A stretch of 64,000 nucleotides of DNA from an uncultured Acholeplasmatales bacterium (GTDB lineage Bacteria; Bacillota_I; Bacilli_A; Acholeplasmatales; Anaeroplasmataceae). The notes under the pieces are model-generated. The model ran no database searches. It saw only the letters and a list, made by a program, of their open reading frames with translations, and was not told the origin of the DNA. The stretch spans positions 33,011 to 97,010 of the forward strand of contig CALUXI010000003.1 of assembly GCA_944324705.1 (NCBI GenBank), in the 5' to 3' direction. Each line of letters starts with the position of its first letter. Positions within the stretch are counted from its first letter, which is position 1. Positions 34,627 to 42,946 of the stretch are shown here, piece by piece. Both the position numbers and the translations under genes were made by a program.

Positions 34627-36678
34627 CTACTCTTTCATAGCTATATCCCAAGCTCGCCAAATAACTGTCATTAAATTACCAACCTCATAACAATCGCCAA
34701 CTAATTTTTTAGTTTTAACGAGTGGTTTTGGACTATAACCAACACATAGAATTTTACTATCTCCTTTAATAGTAATTTCTTTGTTATTTTTATCAACCGC
34801 AATAATTCCTTCATCTGTTATTTCTTTAACTTTAGTATTTAAATAAACTGGTACTTTTTTTAGCTTAAAGAAATCTCTTAAATATGAAGAATTAGCTAAA
34901 CATACACCATGAGTAGCAATTAAGTCTTCTGCCATTTCAACAATAATTGGATTTTTACCATGATTATATAAATCATAAGCTATTTCACAACCTGTTAGAC
35001 TTCCACCAATAATGATTACATTTTCACCAACTTGATTTTTATCTTTTAAATAATCAAGAGCCTCAATAGCTTTGTCTCTTCCTTTTATATTTAGATTTTT
35101 AGGCTGTGAGCCAGTCGCAATAATAACATCATCAACATTTAAAGAATTAATATCTTTAACCTCTGTATTTAACTTCACTTTAATATTTAAATCTTTCATT
35201 TGTTTACGATACCAATCAATAAGCATACGATCTTTTTCTTTAAAATCAAAGGCTGAAGCTAAAATGAAGACTCCACCTAATTCATTTGACTTTTCATATA
35301 ACGTAACCTTGTGACCTCTTAAAGCTAATACTCTGGCGGTTTCCATACCACCTATACCACCACCAATAACAGCAATATGCTTAGTTTTTGTAGTCCTAGT
35401 GATATGATATTTTTTAGTATTCATTGATTCAGGGTTAATTGCACATTGACACATAGCCTTAGTTTCACTTAAAGATTGTAAATTTGGAGTTCCTTCATAT
35501 TTAGCTAAACTAAAACAACCATTATGACAACATATACATGGTCTAATATCACTAGTATTACCGGCAATTAATTTAGTTACCCAAGTTGGATCGGCTAAAA
35601 ATTGACGTCCTACTCCCATTGCATCTACCTTACCTAAGGCAATAGCTTCTGCCGCATAAATAGGTTCATTACGACCGGCAACTACAACTGGAATATTAAC
35701 AACCTTTTTAACTGCTTCTGCTTCTTTATAATTACAATTTTGAGGCATATACATAGGTGGGTGAGCCCAATACCAAGCATCATAAGTACCATTATCACAA
35801 TTAAGCATATCATATCCAGCTTCTTCTAAATATTTAGCTGCCTTTAAACCTTCTTCTAAATCACGACCAATTTCTTTATAATCATCACCTTCACAAGGTA
35901 GGGCACCTAAACGGAAATCTTTAGTTTTAGAAACAACTGAATATCTTAAAGAGACTGGGAAGTCTTTTCCACATCTAGATTTAATACGTTTAACTATTTC
36001 TGTAGCAAAACGATATCTGTTTTCAAAACTACCACCATATTCATCTGTTCTTTTATTAACATAATTTAAAGTGAATTGATCTAATAAATAACCTTCATGA
36101 ACAGCATGAACTTCAACCCCATCTACACCAGCATCTTGACATTTCTTAGCTACAATAGCGAAACCTTCTATAATATCTTCTATTTCTTGTTTTGTCATTG
36201 CTCTACTAGGTACTTTATCAGACCAGCGATTAGGAACATTAGATGGAGCCATTGTAAGTCTATCAACATCAACAAAAGGTTTACATAAAGTTCTTAAAAC
36301 TTTATTTGTATAAATTGATTCCGTTAGTTTACTTACCGCAAAACTACGACCAAATCCAGCTGTAATTTGAATAAATAATTTAGCTCCTGTTTTATGAATT
36401 TCTTTCATAAATTCTTTTAATTTCAAGAATTTTTTATCACCTTGATATAACCATTTATTACCAACTAAATCTCTTATACAAGCTATACCAGGAATAACAA
36501 GGCCACAATTATTTTGAGCTATTTTTAAAATTAATTTAGCTGCTTCCTCATCCCAATGATTAGGTTCAGCAAACCCAAAAAGACAAGTCCCTCCCATAGG
36601 AGCTAAAACTATTCTATTTTTTATTTCTACATTACCTATTTTCCAAGGTGTAAATAAACTTTCTATTTTCTTATTCAT
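34627..36678 (-). CDS. Old Yellow Enzyme-type NADH:flavin/FAD oxidoreductase
   Basis: 683 aa. The N-terminal FMN TIM barrel (about 1-370) starts LFTPWKIGNVEIKNRIVLAP; HAVHEGYLLDQF holds active-site His residues. A cysteine set CICCHNGC with CQCAINPE later binds a [4Fe-4S] cluster. C-terminal FAD and NAD Rossmann motifs are IAVIGGGIGGMETARVLAL and VIIIGGSLTGCEIAYDL. The architecture is that of 2,4-dienoyl-CoA reductase, BaiCD/BaiH and trimethylamine dehydrogenase relatives. The substrate is an unsaturated acyl or enone compound, not identifiable. It follows the FtsZ-like gene by 8 nt. Confidence 0.85.
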   Translation of the reverse strand: MNKKIESLFTPWKIGNVEIKNRIVLAPMGGTCLFGFAEPNHWDEEAAKLILKIAQNNCGLVIPGIACIRDLVGNKWLYQGDKKFLKLKEFMKEIHKTGAKLFIQITAGFGRSFAVSKLTESIYTNKVLRTLCKPFVDVDRLTMAPSNVPNRWSDKVPSRAMTKQEIEDIIEGFAIVAKKCQDAGVDGVEVHAVHEGYLLDQFTLNYVNKRTDEYGGSFENRYRFATEIVKRIKSRCGKDFPVSLRYSVVSKTKDFRLGALPCEGDDYKEIGRDLEEGLKAAKYLEEAGYDMLNCDNGTYDAWYWAHPPMYMPQNCNYKEAEAVKKVVNIPVVVAGRNEPIYAAEAIALGKVDAMGVGRQFLADPTWVTKLIAGNTSDIRPCICCHNGCFSLAKYEGTPNLQSLSETKAMCQCAINPESMNTKKYHITRTTKTKHIAVIGGGIGGMETARVLALRGHKVTLYEKSNELGGVFILASAFDFKEKDRMLIDWYRKQMKDLNIKVKLNTEVKDINSLNVDDVIIATGSQPKNLNIKGRDKAIEALDYLKDKNQVGENVIIIGGSLTGCEIAYDLYNHGKNPIIVEMAEDLIATHGVCLANSSYLRDFFKLKKVPVYLNTKVKEITDEGIIAVDKNNKEITIKGDSKILCVGYSPKPLVKTKKLVGDCYEVGNLMTVIWRAWDIAMKE

Positions 36679-36686
36679 AATTGCAC

Positions 36687-37058
36687 CTACCCATAAATAA
36701 TAATTAATAAATAAGGTTTTTCTGTAGATTTAATACTTGTTCCATAAACTAAACTAATATCTAAATCTCCCCTAGCCTTATCAATTATTTTAGTTGTTTC
36801 TTCTAAAGTAATATTTTCATCACCTACTATAAAGATTAGTCCCTTCTTTGCTTTTACATCACTAATAACATGTAACTTAAAATCATCAGGATTACCTTTA
36901 TAATAACCATATAATCTACCCTGAACTAAATCTTTAATATCATCTAAATCAATATTAATTAAGGATGTTTCACTTAATACATATTTTTCTAGATCATCAA
37001 CTAAATCATATTTAGCTAATTCATCATAACTTTCTTTACTGATATTTTCTTTTAACAT
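36687..37058 (-). CDS. Stand-alone FtsZ C-terminal-domain-like protein
   Basis: 123 aa. Residues about 30-123 line up with the second (C-terminal) domain of FtsZ. SLINIDLDDIKDLVQGRLYG corresponds to FtsZ's xxNxDFADVKxxM T7-loop region. KKGLIFIVGDENITLEETTK, IIDKA, SLVYGTSIK and the closing YLLIIIYG correspond to GxLxNITGGxxLxLxEV, AxxII, IIFGxxI and VTVIATG. The GTP-binding half, including GGGTGTG, is absent. The T7 residues N-x-D-x-x-D are kept. GAGGG precedes the ATG, and the frame is intact and compact, so it is a real short gene, not an end fragment. By inference it could cap or modulate FtsZ filaments. Confidence 0.62.
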   Translation of the reverse strand: MLKENISKESYDELAKYDLVDDLEKYVLSETSLINIDLDDIKDLVQGRLYGYYKGNPDDFKLHVISDVKAKKGLIFIVGDENITLEETTKIIDKARGDLDISLVYGTSIKSTEKPYLLIIIYG

Positions 37059-37161
37059 ACGTACCCTCTTTTTAAGCTCATAAGCTAATTTAATTTTATG
37101 ATAGCTTAAAATAAGATGACTTGCAAGAAACTTTTAAACAAATTTTAAATCATTAAAATTC

Positions 37162-37797
37162 TTAATTTCTAATTATTTTATAACTAATATAAAAAGAACC
37201 TAAACTTATAAATACTAAAATTACTAAATAAATAGGTATAACAAGTGCAAAATTAAGTGACTTAAAATAATTTATTATATCAATATTTAAATACTCAAAA
37301 AGCTTAAATAAGACAATAGCTAATAATAACACTAAAGCTAAAACTATTATTATGACAATTCTACCTTTATCAGCCGTAAACTTTAATTCAATAGGTATAG
37401 TTATATCTAACAATAAAAACAATAAACTAAAATAAAATAAAGTTATGTATAATAAATTTAAATCAATTTTTATATTATTAATACTAAAATTTATGATATT
37501 GAAAATTAAACCAATTAATAGACCAACTATTCCTAAAACTAAACCTAATAAATATTTTTCTAATACATATTGAAATCTAGAAAAAGGCAATGTAAATAAG
37601 AACAAATTAGAATTATCAAATCTATCATAACTAATTGTACTTAAAGCTAATATACTACTAATAAACATAAGGTAACCCATACCAAAACCACTTATATCAG
37701 GAGTAAACATAAATGCAATAAAAATAATAAATATAACTATTAAAAAACGTTTTTGTAAAGCCAAAATCTTTAAGTCTTTTAATAATAATCCTAACAT
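37162..37797 (-). CDS. ABC-2 type transporter permease
   Basis: 211 aa with six hydrophobic segments and a short cytoplasmic start (MLGLLLKDLKILALQKR). YDRFDNSNLFLFTLPFSRFQ is the coupling-helix region common to ABC-2 permeases of GntR-linked exporters. It overlaps the upstream ATPase by 7 nt. Together with the GntR repressor it forms a YtrA-like operon; the substrate is unknown. Confidence 0.8.
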   Translation of the reverse strand: MLGLLLKDLKILALQKRFLIVIFIIFIAFMFTPDISGFGMGYLMFISSILALSTISYDRFDNSNLFLFTLPFSRFQYVLEKYLLGLVLGIVGLLIGLIFNIINFSINNIKIDLNLLYITLFYFSLLFLLLDITIPIELKFTADKGRIVIIIVLALVLLLAIVLFKLFEYLNIDIINYFKSLNFALVIPIYLVILVFISLGSFYISYKIIRN

Positions 37798-38645
37798 TGT
37801 CTTACCCCCTTTAACATTATTTCAATTACACTATCTAAACTAGCTTTCTCTATAATTATTTTTGGATAGTTTTCTTGATAATATTTTTTATTTTTAACTA
37901 AACAATTAATACTATAAGTAGTATTTAAATAACTTAAAACTTGACTTTTATCTAAATTATTAAAAGTATCTACATCTACTTTAACAATACCATAATCATT
38001 TAATATTACATCTGTATCTTCATGTAATATTATTTTACCTTGATTAATCATATAAATATCATCACAAATAGTTTCTAAATCATTAGAAATATGTGAACTA
38101 ATTAAAATGCTTCTATTCTCTTTAGCTTCCATATATTCTTGTAACATTTTTAAAATCTCATCACGAGCTATGACATCAAGACCTGCTGTTATTTCATCTA
38201 GAATTAAAAAATCAGCCTCATGTGATAAAGCTATTACAAGCTTTAATTTAGCTTTCATCCCTGTTGAAAAACCTTGTATTTTTTTATCTAGTGGAATATT
38301 TAATTTGTTTAACTTATCTAAATAATAAGTCTTATTAAATTTAGGATAAAACTTTTCCATTATAGAAATTATATCTTTAGAATTAAAATAACTGCAAAAA
38401 GTTGATTCAGCCAATACTACGCCAATTCTTGTTTTATCTTTATTATTAAACTTCTTAATGTCTTTATCAAACAATAAAATATTTCCACCATCAGATTTAA
38501 TTAAGTTTAAAATTAACTTAAATAATGTAGTTTTACCGGCTCCGTTTTCCCCAACTAAACCCGTAATATGTCCTTTTAATACCCTAAGACTTAAATCTAA
38601 TGTAAAATCATTATATGTTTTTCTTATATCTTTAACAACTAACAC
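37791..38645 (-). CDS. ABC transporter ATP-binding protein
   Basis: 284 aa. Walker A GENGAGKTTLF, signature STGMKAKLKL (degenerate form of LSGGQ), Walker B FLILDEITAGLD, and the switch His in LISSHI. A C-terminal ~80-residue tail is typical of ABC-2 exporters. It overlaps the GntR stop by one base and pairs with the permease downstream. Confidence 0.9.
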   Translation of the reverse strand: MLVVKDIRKTYNDFTLDLSLRVLKGHITGLVGENGAGKTTLFKLILNLIKSDGGNILLFDKDIKKFNNKDKTRIGVVLAESTFCSYFNSKDIISIMEKFYPKFNKTYYLDKLNKLNIPLDKKIQGFSTGMKAKLKLVIALSHEADFLILDEITAGLDVIARDEILKMLQEYMEAKENRSILISSHISNDLETICDDIYMINQGKIILHEDTDVILNDYGIVKVDVDTFNNLDKSQVLSYLNTTYSINCLVKNKKYYQENYPKIIIEKASLDSVIEIMLKGVRQC

Positions 38646-39022
38646 TATTTTATATCCTCCATTATTAAATCAAAACTTGTCTTGATATCTTCTTTACTTA
38701 TACCAGCTAGACTAGCTTTCTTTAAAATTAATTCCAATTCCTCTTCAAAAATTCTAATTTGTTCTTCTTTAATTAATTCTTTATTAACAAATGTTACATA
38801 TGTACCTTTACCATGTATTGTTTTAACAATTCCTTCTTCTTCTAAATAATCATATGCTTTCTTTACTGTTAAAGCACTAATTTTTAAATCACTTGCTAAA
38901 CTTCTAACTGATGGTAAGCTATCATTTTCTTTTAATATACCAGTTTTAATTAACCCTTTTATTTGATTTATTAATTGTTCATAAATAGGAATCATACTTT
39001 GCATATTAATTATTATATTCAT
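38645..39022 (-). CDS. GntR/YtrA-type transcriptional regulator
   Basis: 125 aa, short. The winged HTH has PIYEQLINQIKGLIKTGIL, SLPSVRSLASDLKISALTVK and YLEEEGIVKTIHGKGTYV; only a ~50-residue tail follows, the YtrA subfamily layout. It very probably represses its own operon from the repeats at 39034-39060. The inducer is unknown; relatives respond to cell-wall antibiotics. Confidence 0.9.
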   Translation of the reverse strand: MNIIINMQSMIPIYEQLINQIKGLIKTGILKENDSLPSVRSLASDLKISALTVKKAYDYLEEEGIVKTIHGKGTYVTFVNKELIKEEQIRIFEEELELILKKASLAGISKEDIKTSFDLIMEDIK

Positions 39023-39033
39023 AATATCACCAT

Positions 39034-39066
39034 AAACAGTATATAACAGTATTAAACAGTTGTCAA
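39034..39066 (-). promoter_or_regulatory. Promoter with three 10-bp-spaced operator repeats
   Basis: TTGACA (39061-39066), a 17-bp spacer and TATACT (39038-39043) on the minus strand. The spacer and -10 contain three direct copies of ACTGTTW starting exactly 10 bp apart (plus-strand blocks 39034-39040, 39044-39050, 39054-39060). One helical turn spacing puts them on one DNA face, well suited to repressor binding by the GntR protein. Confidence 0.75.
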
Positions 39067-39068
39067 GA

Positions 39069-39112
39069 CAAAAAAGACTGCTTAATAGTTTTTATTACTA
39101 TTTAAACAGTCA
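39069..39112 (-). terminator. Terminator of rlmD
   Basis: Minus-strand stem GACTG(T)TTAAATAGT / ACTATTAAGCAGTC followed by TTTTTTG, directly upstream of the GntR promoter. It would end transcripts arriving from rlmD and the ABC genes. Confidence 0.7.
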
Positions 39113-39239
39113 TAAATCTATTTTATATAAGGACATTTTAATTAATAAAACAGGAAAATAAATATTCACTTTTTTACTTGACAATATATATATAATTGAC
39201 TTGGTCAAAATTTGATTTAATAATTCGGGGGTCTTGTTT

Positions 39240-39452
39240 ATGGAACAAAATAAAGTTAATTCTTTCTTATTAGCTAATAAGGACAATTTACCAAGTGATA
39301 AAATAGTTTACATCAAAGAAAAACTTAATAAAGCTGATGAATCTTTAGATTCTCATATATTAAATTTGACATCATTCTTTGTGGGTCAAAAGAACAATGC
39401 TCTCAATATTAAAAGTCCTAGGGAACATATCTACACAACTTATATGTTTTAA
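39240..39452 (+). pseudogene. Truncated TM2-domain protein, N-terminal remnant
   Basis: The first ~45 residues (MEQNKVNSFLLANKDNLPSD, IVYIKEKLNKADES) resemble the soluble N-terminus that precedes the membrane part of TM2-domain proteins. After about 39375 the frame simply runs antisense through the 3' end of rlmD and reaches a stop, with no TM2 helices. The membrane domain is therefore missing. A G-rich site lies 8 nt before the ATG. I infer a deletion or rearrangement at the rlmD boundary; expression is possible but function unlikely. Confidence 0.5.
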
Positions 39453-40658
39453 CTCATAACCATATTTATTAAATTCTTCTAAATCTCTTTTTAATGTTTC
39501 AGGTTCACAGGAAATATATAATACATTTTTAATCTTTAATTCATTTATACTTTTTATAAAACCTTTTGTAGAACCTTGTCTTGGTGGATCCATTATAATG
39601 GCATCTACCTTTATTTTATTTTTGGCTAATTCATATAATTTGCTAGTAGCATCCCCACAAATAAAATTAATATTATTGACTTTATTTAATTTAGCATTTT
39701 GTTTAGCAATATATATTGAATTTTTATTTAATTCTATACTAATAACAGACTTAACACTTTTACTTGCTATAATGCCAATAGTTCCTACCCCACTATAAGC
39801 ATCTATTATATTCATATTTTTATTTAGTTTTAAAGTGCTTAAAGCCTTAGAGTATAACTTCTCTACTCCTTCATGATTAATTTGATAAAATGTATCAGAA
39901 CCAACTAAGAATTTATTATTTAATATTTCATCTTTAATAAACCCTGTTCCATATATTATTTTATTTTCTTCACCCAAAATTATTGATGTATCTCTAAAAT
40001 TATAGTTTTCAATAATAGTTTTAATATTTTCATATTTGTTAGTTAAATCTTTAATAATATCTTTTCTTTTAGGTAATATATAATCATTTAATACTACAGT
40101 GACTAATACTTCTGACATATCTTTATTACCTTTTAATAAGACATATTTAATTAGACCTTGTCTAGTTTTTTTATCATAGGGTTTGATTTTATATTTAATT
40201 AATAATTCTTTTAAGTAATTAGCTATTTCATCTAATACTTCATTATGTAAATAGCACTTATTAACTTTTAAAAAGTCATGTGTACCTTCTCTATATAAAC
40301 CAAAAGAAAGACCACCTTTAAATTCAACAACATATTGAATTTTATTACGATAGAATTCAGGTGTAGTGGGAATAATATCAATATCACTTAAATTAAATAA
40401 TTTTTTAATATATTCTTTCTTTAAATTAATTTCTTTAGCATAATTAATATGTAAATATTGACAACCGCCACAATGATAAAAAGAAGGACAGATTACATTA
40501 ACTCTATCCGGACTAGGATTAATTACTTTTTTTAATTCATAGTGCTTATTTTTTATTAACTCAACTTCTTCGCCTTTTAAAATTCCAGGAACAAAAATAG
40601 TTTTATTATCTATTTTAAAAATTCCATTACCCTTAAAATCATTATCTAAACATCTCAT
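39372..40658 (-). CDS. rlmD: 23S rRNA (uracil-5)-methyltransferase, RlmD/RumA type
   Basis: 428 aa. TRAM-like N-terminus; four-cysteine [4Fe-4S] site started by CPSFYHCGGCQYLH. Rossmann SAM motif IDAYSGVGTIGI, catalytic DPPRQGS and nucleophile in ISCEPETLKRDL. It makes 5-methyluridine in 23S rRNA (or tRNA, in some paralogs). It starts 1 nt after the ABC permease stop region and follows that operon. The C-terminus is intact despite the convergent TM2 remnant. Confidence 0.9.
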   Translation of the reverse strand: MRCLDNDFKGNGIFKIDNKTIFVPGILKGEEVELIKNKHYELKKVINPSPDRVNVICPSFYHCGGCQYLHINYAKEINLKKEYIKKLFNLSDIDIIPTTPEFYRNKIQYVVEFKGGLSFGLYREGTHDFLKVNKCYLHNEVLDEIANYLKELLIKYKIKPYDKKTRQGLIKYVLLKGNKDMSEVLVTVVLNDYILPKRKDIIKDLTNKYENIKTIIENYNFRDTSIILGEENKIIYGTGFIKDEILNNKFLVGSDTFYQINHEGVEKLYSKALSTLKLNKNMNIIDAYSGVGTIGIIASKSVKSVISIELNKNSIYIAKQNAKLNKVNNINFICGDATSKLYELAKNKIKVDAIIMDPPRQGSTKGFIKSINELKIKNVLYISCEPETLKRDLEEFNKYGYELKHISCVDMFPRTFNIESIVLLTHKE

Positions 40659-40659
40659 T

Positions 40660-42219
40660 TTATACCTCTATTCTTAGATATAGACTCTTGCCTGCTTTAA
40701 ACAATAAAATAAAGCTTACAATAATTAAAACAATAATAGCTATTAAAGCTGCTAAAAAACCAGCCCATAAGCCAACAGTTGAAGATAATAAGATGCCTGC
40801 TATACAAATAGAAATTCCTATAGCCATACCACCAAAGCCCATTATGAGATTAGGTACACTATTTTTAATTTGTTTGAAATTAGACCACGTTAATTTTGGG
40901 AATAGTAAATTTAAAAACAATCCCAAACAACCTGTGAAAAATATAAACAATTGTGGCAAAACTATTATAGAAATACTAGCTAAAATATTAAATTTAGCAA
41001 AAATTATAATAATTATACTACTAACAAGCATCAATGAACCTTCTAAAATTTGTTGTTCTACTAATTTAGCCCAAAAATAAGTTTTGTTAGAAATAGGTAA
41101 AGTTTTAATTATCCAAAAATTCTTTCCTTCAAAAGTAATAGCAAATGCTGTATATGATGCCATACTTAAGAAAAATAAAGGGATGAATATAATTATACTA
41201 ACAAGCATGTTATTAAGAGTTTCAGTTGCAGAAGGATCTATTGTGTTTGCATCTACTTGATATTTAAAAATAAAATAGAAAACAAGTGTTAATAAACCAG
41301 CTAAAATACCTGGAATTATAGCTGACATAAAAAACATTTGTTCATTAACTAATCTTTTTAAATCATTTTTAATAATAGTGACAAAATACTTATTAGATTT
41401 AATATTATCTTTAGTAAATTTTCGCTTCTTTGCAACATAATTTAATATATCAAAGAACTTGTCATAAAAGACTGTATATAAAACCACTACTAACACAAAT
41501 GACAATATAGTAACTGCTATATAGCCTAATAAATAGAAAACATTATGAACTATAAACGTATTATATAAAACATTAAATGGGAATACTTCTAACATTGCTT
41601 TTATGCTAGAACCATCTACACTTGAAAATGAAGTATTAATCCATAATGACATTAAGCAACAACCAATAATAAATACCATATATAATATTGTGCCAAAATA
41701 TTTCAAAACTGGTATTCTTGTTGTTAATAACTGTAATAAAAAACCAATAATAAATGCACATAATAAAGATATCATTGGTATAGTTAAAATTAAAATAAGA
41801 CCATAAAATATATAACTTATATCATTTGCTGTATATAAGAAAAAACTTGGTATAAAAATTAATAAAGAAAATGCTAACTCTTCTAAATATGCCAATGCTA
41901 TTTTAGCTATTATAATATCTTTTTTCTTTATTGGTAAAGGAGTTAAGTTAACATTATCTTTTAAAGAAAAGATAGTACTTTTAGTCCTATATATTAAAGA
42001 AAAGAAGGTTAATACAAAAGTAGCCATAATTAATATTAGAGGATACATATATGAATATCCTATTGTTATAGTATACACAAAAAGATTAATTAAGATAGAT
42101 ATGGCAATACCACCTAAAACAATTAAAGCAATTATTATCTTTAAGGCATAATTTTTCTTATTGCTTTTATTATAAGAATCTTCTAATTCTAATTTAATTA
42201 AACTAATTATGTTTTTCAT
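40660..42219 (-). CDS. ABC exporter permease, large
   Basis: 519 aa with about twelve membrane segments in two clusters, separated by a cytoplasmic stretch with FDILNYVAKKRKFTKDNIKS. GKNFWIIKTLPISNKTYFWA resembles the conserved loop of large ABC-2-like permeases of unknown substrate found in Firmicutes. It overlaps the ATPase gene by 17 nt, so the two form one transporter. Confidence 0.78.
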   Translation of the reverse strand: MKNIISLIKLELEDSYNKSNKKNYALKIIIALIVLGGIAISILINLFVYTITIGYSYMYPLILIMATFVLTFFSLIYRTKSTIFSLKDNVNLTPLPIKKKDIIIAKIALAYLEELAFSLLIFIPSFFLYTANDISYIFYGLILILTIPMISLLCAFIIGFLLQLLTTRIPVLKYFGTILYMVFIIGCCLMSLWINTSFSSVDGSSIKAMLEVFPFNVLYNTFIVHNVFYLLGYIAVTILSFVLVVVLYTVFYDKFFDILNYVAKKRKFTKDNIKSNKYFVTIIKNDLKRLVNEQMFFMSAIIPGILAGLLTLVFYFIFKYQVDANTIDPSATETLNNMLVSIIIFIPLFFLSMASYTAFAITFEGKNFWIIKTLPISNKTYFWAKLVEQQILEGSLMLVSSIIIIIFAKFNILASISIIVLPQLFIFFTGCLGLFLNLLFPKLTWSNFKQIKNSVPNLIMGFGGMAIGISICIAGILLSSTVGLWAGFLAALIAIIVLIIVSFILLFKAGKSLYLRIEV

Positions 42220-42925
42220 TTTCAGTTAACTCCAAGAAGAAATCTTCTAATGATTTATCAGCATTTATTTTACTAAATGAACCATCATAAACAATCTTAC
42301 CAGCATTAATTATACCTATATGATCACATAATTTTTCTACTACTTCTAAAACATGACTTGAGAAGAAAATTATTCTTCCTTCCGCTACAAACTCTTGCAT
42401 TATTTGCTTTAAATCATAACTACTCTTAGGATCTAAACCAACAAAAGGTTCATCCATAATTAATAATTTAGGTTCATGAATTAATGCTGATATAATGGCT
42501 AATTTTTGTTTCATACCATGAGAGAAAGATTTAATTGGCATATTTAAACTATCCCTAATTTCAAATAAATCAGCATACTTAAATATTAAATTAGTTCTTT
42601 TTTCTTTATCGATATCAAAAACATCTGCAATAAAATTTAGGTAATTAATAGCCTTAACATTTTCATATAAATCAGGATTATCCGGAATATATGCTATCTT
42701 CTTTTTAAAATCAATTTGATTATCTTTTAATGTTAAATTATCTAATTTAATACTGCCACTATCAAAACTATGTAAACCTACTATTGATTTAATTAAAGTT
42801 GATTTACCTGCCCCATTAGGACCAATAAAACCATAAATTTCCCCATCATTAACTCTTATAGAAATATTATCATTAGCTAATGCTCCATTTTTATATTTCT
42901 TTGTTACATTTAAAATTTCTAGCAT
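42203..42925 (-). CDS. ABC transporter ATP-binding protein
   Basis: 240 aa. Walker A GPNGAGKSTLIK, signature SFSHGMKQKL, Walker B LLIMDEPFVGLD, switch FFSSHV. ABC-2 exporter type. AGGAGGAAT upstream of the start at 42925. It partners with the 519-aa permease. Confidence 0.92.
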   Translation of the reverse strand: MLEILNVTKKYKNGALANDNISIRVNDGEIYGFIGPNGAGKSTLIKSIVGLHSFDSGSIKLDNLTLKDNQIDFKKKIAYIPDNPDLYENVKAINYLNFIADVFDIDKEKRTNLIFKYADLFEIRDSLNMPIKSFSHGMKQKLAIISALIHEPKLLIMDEPFVGLDPKSSYDLKQIMQEFVAEGRIIFFSSHVLEVVEKLCDHIGIINAGKIVYDGSFSKINADKSLEDFFLELTENEKHN

Positions 42926-42946
42926 CTATTATTCCTCCTATAAAGA

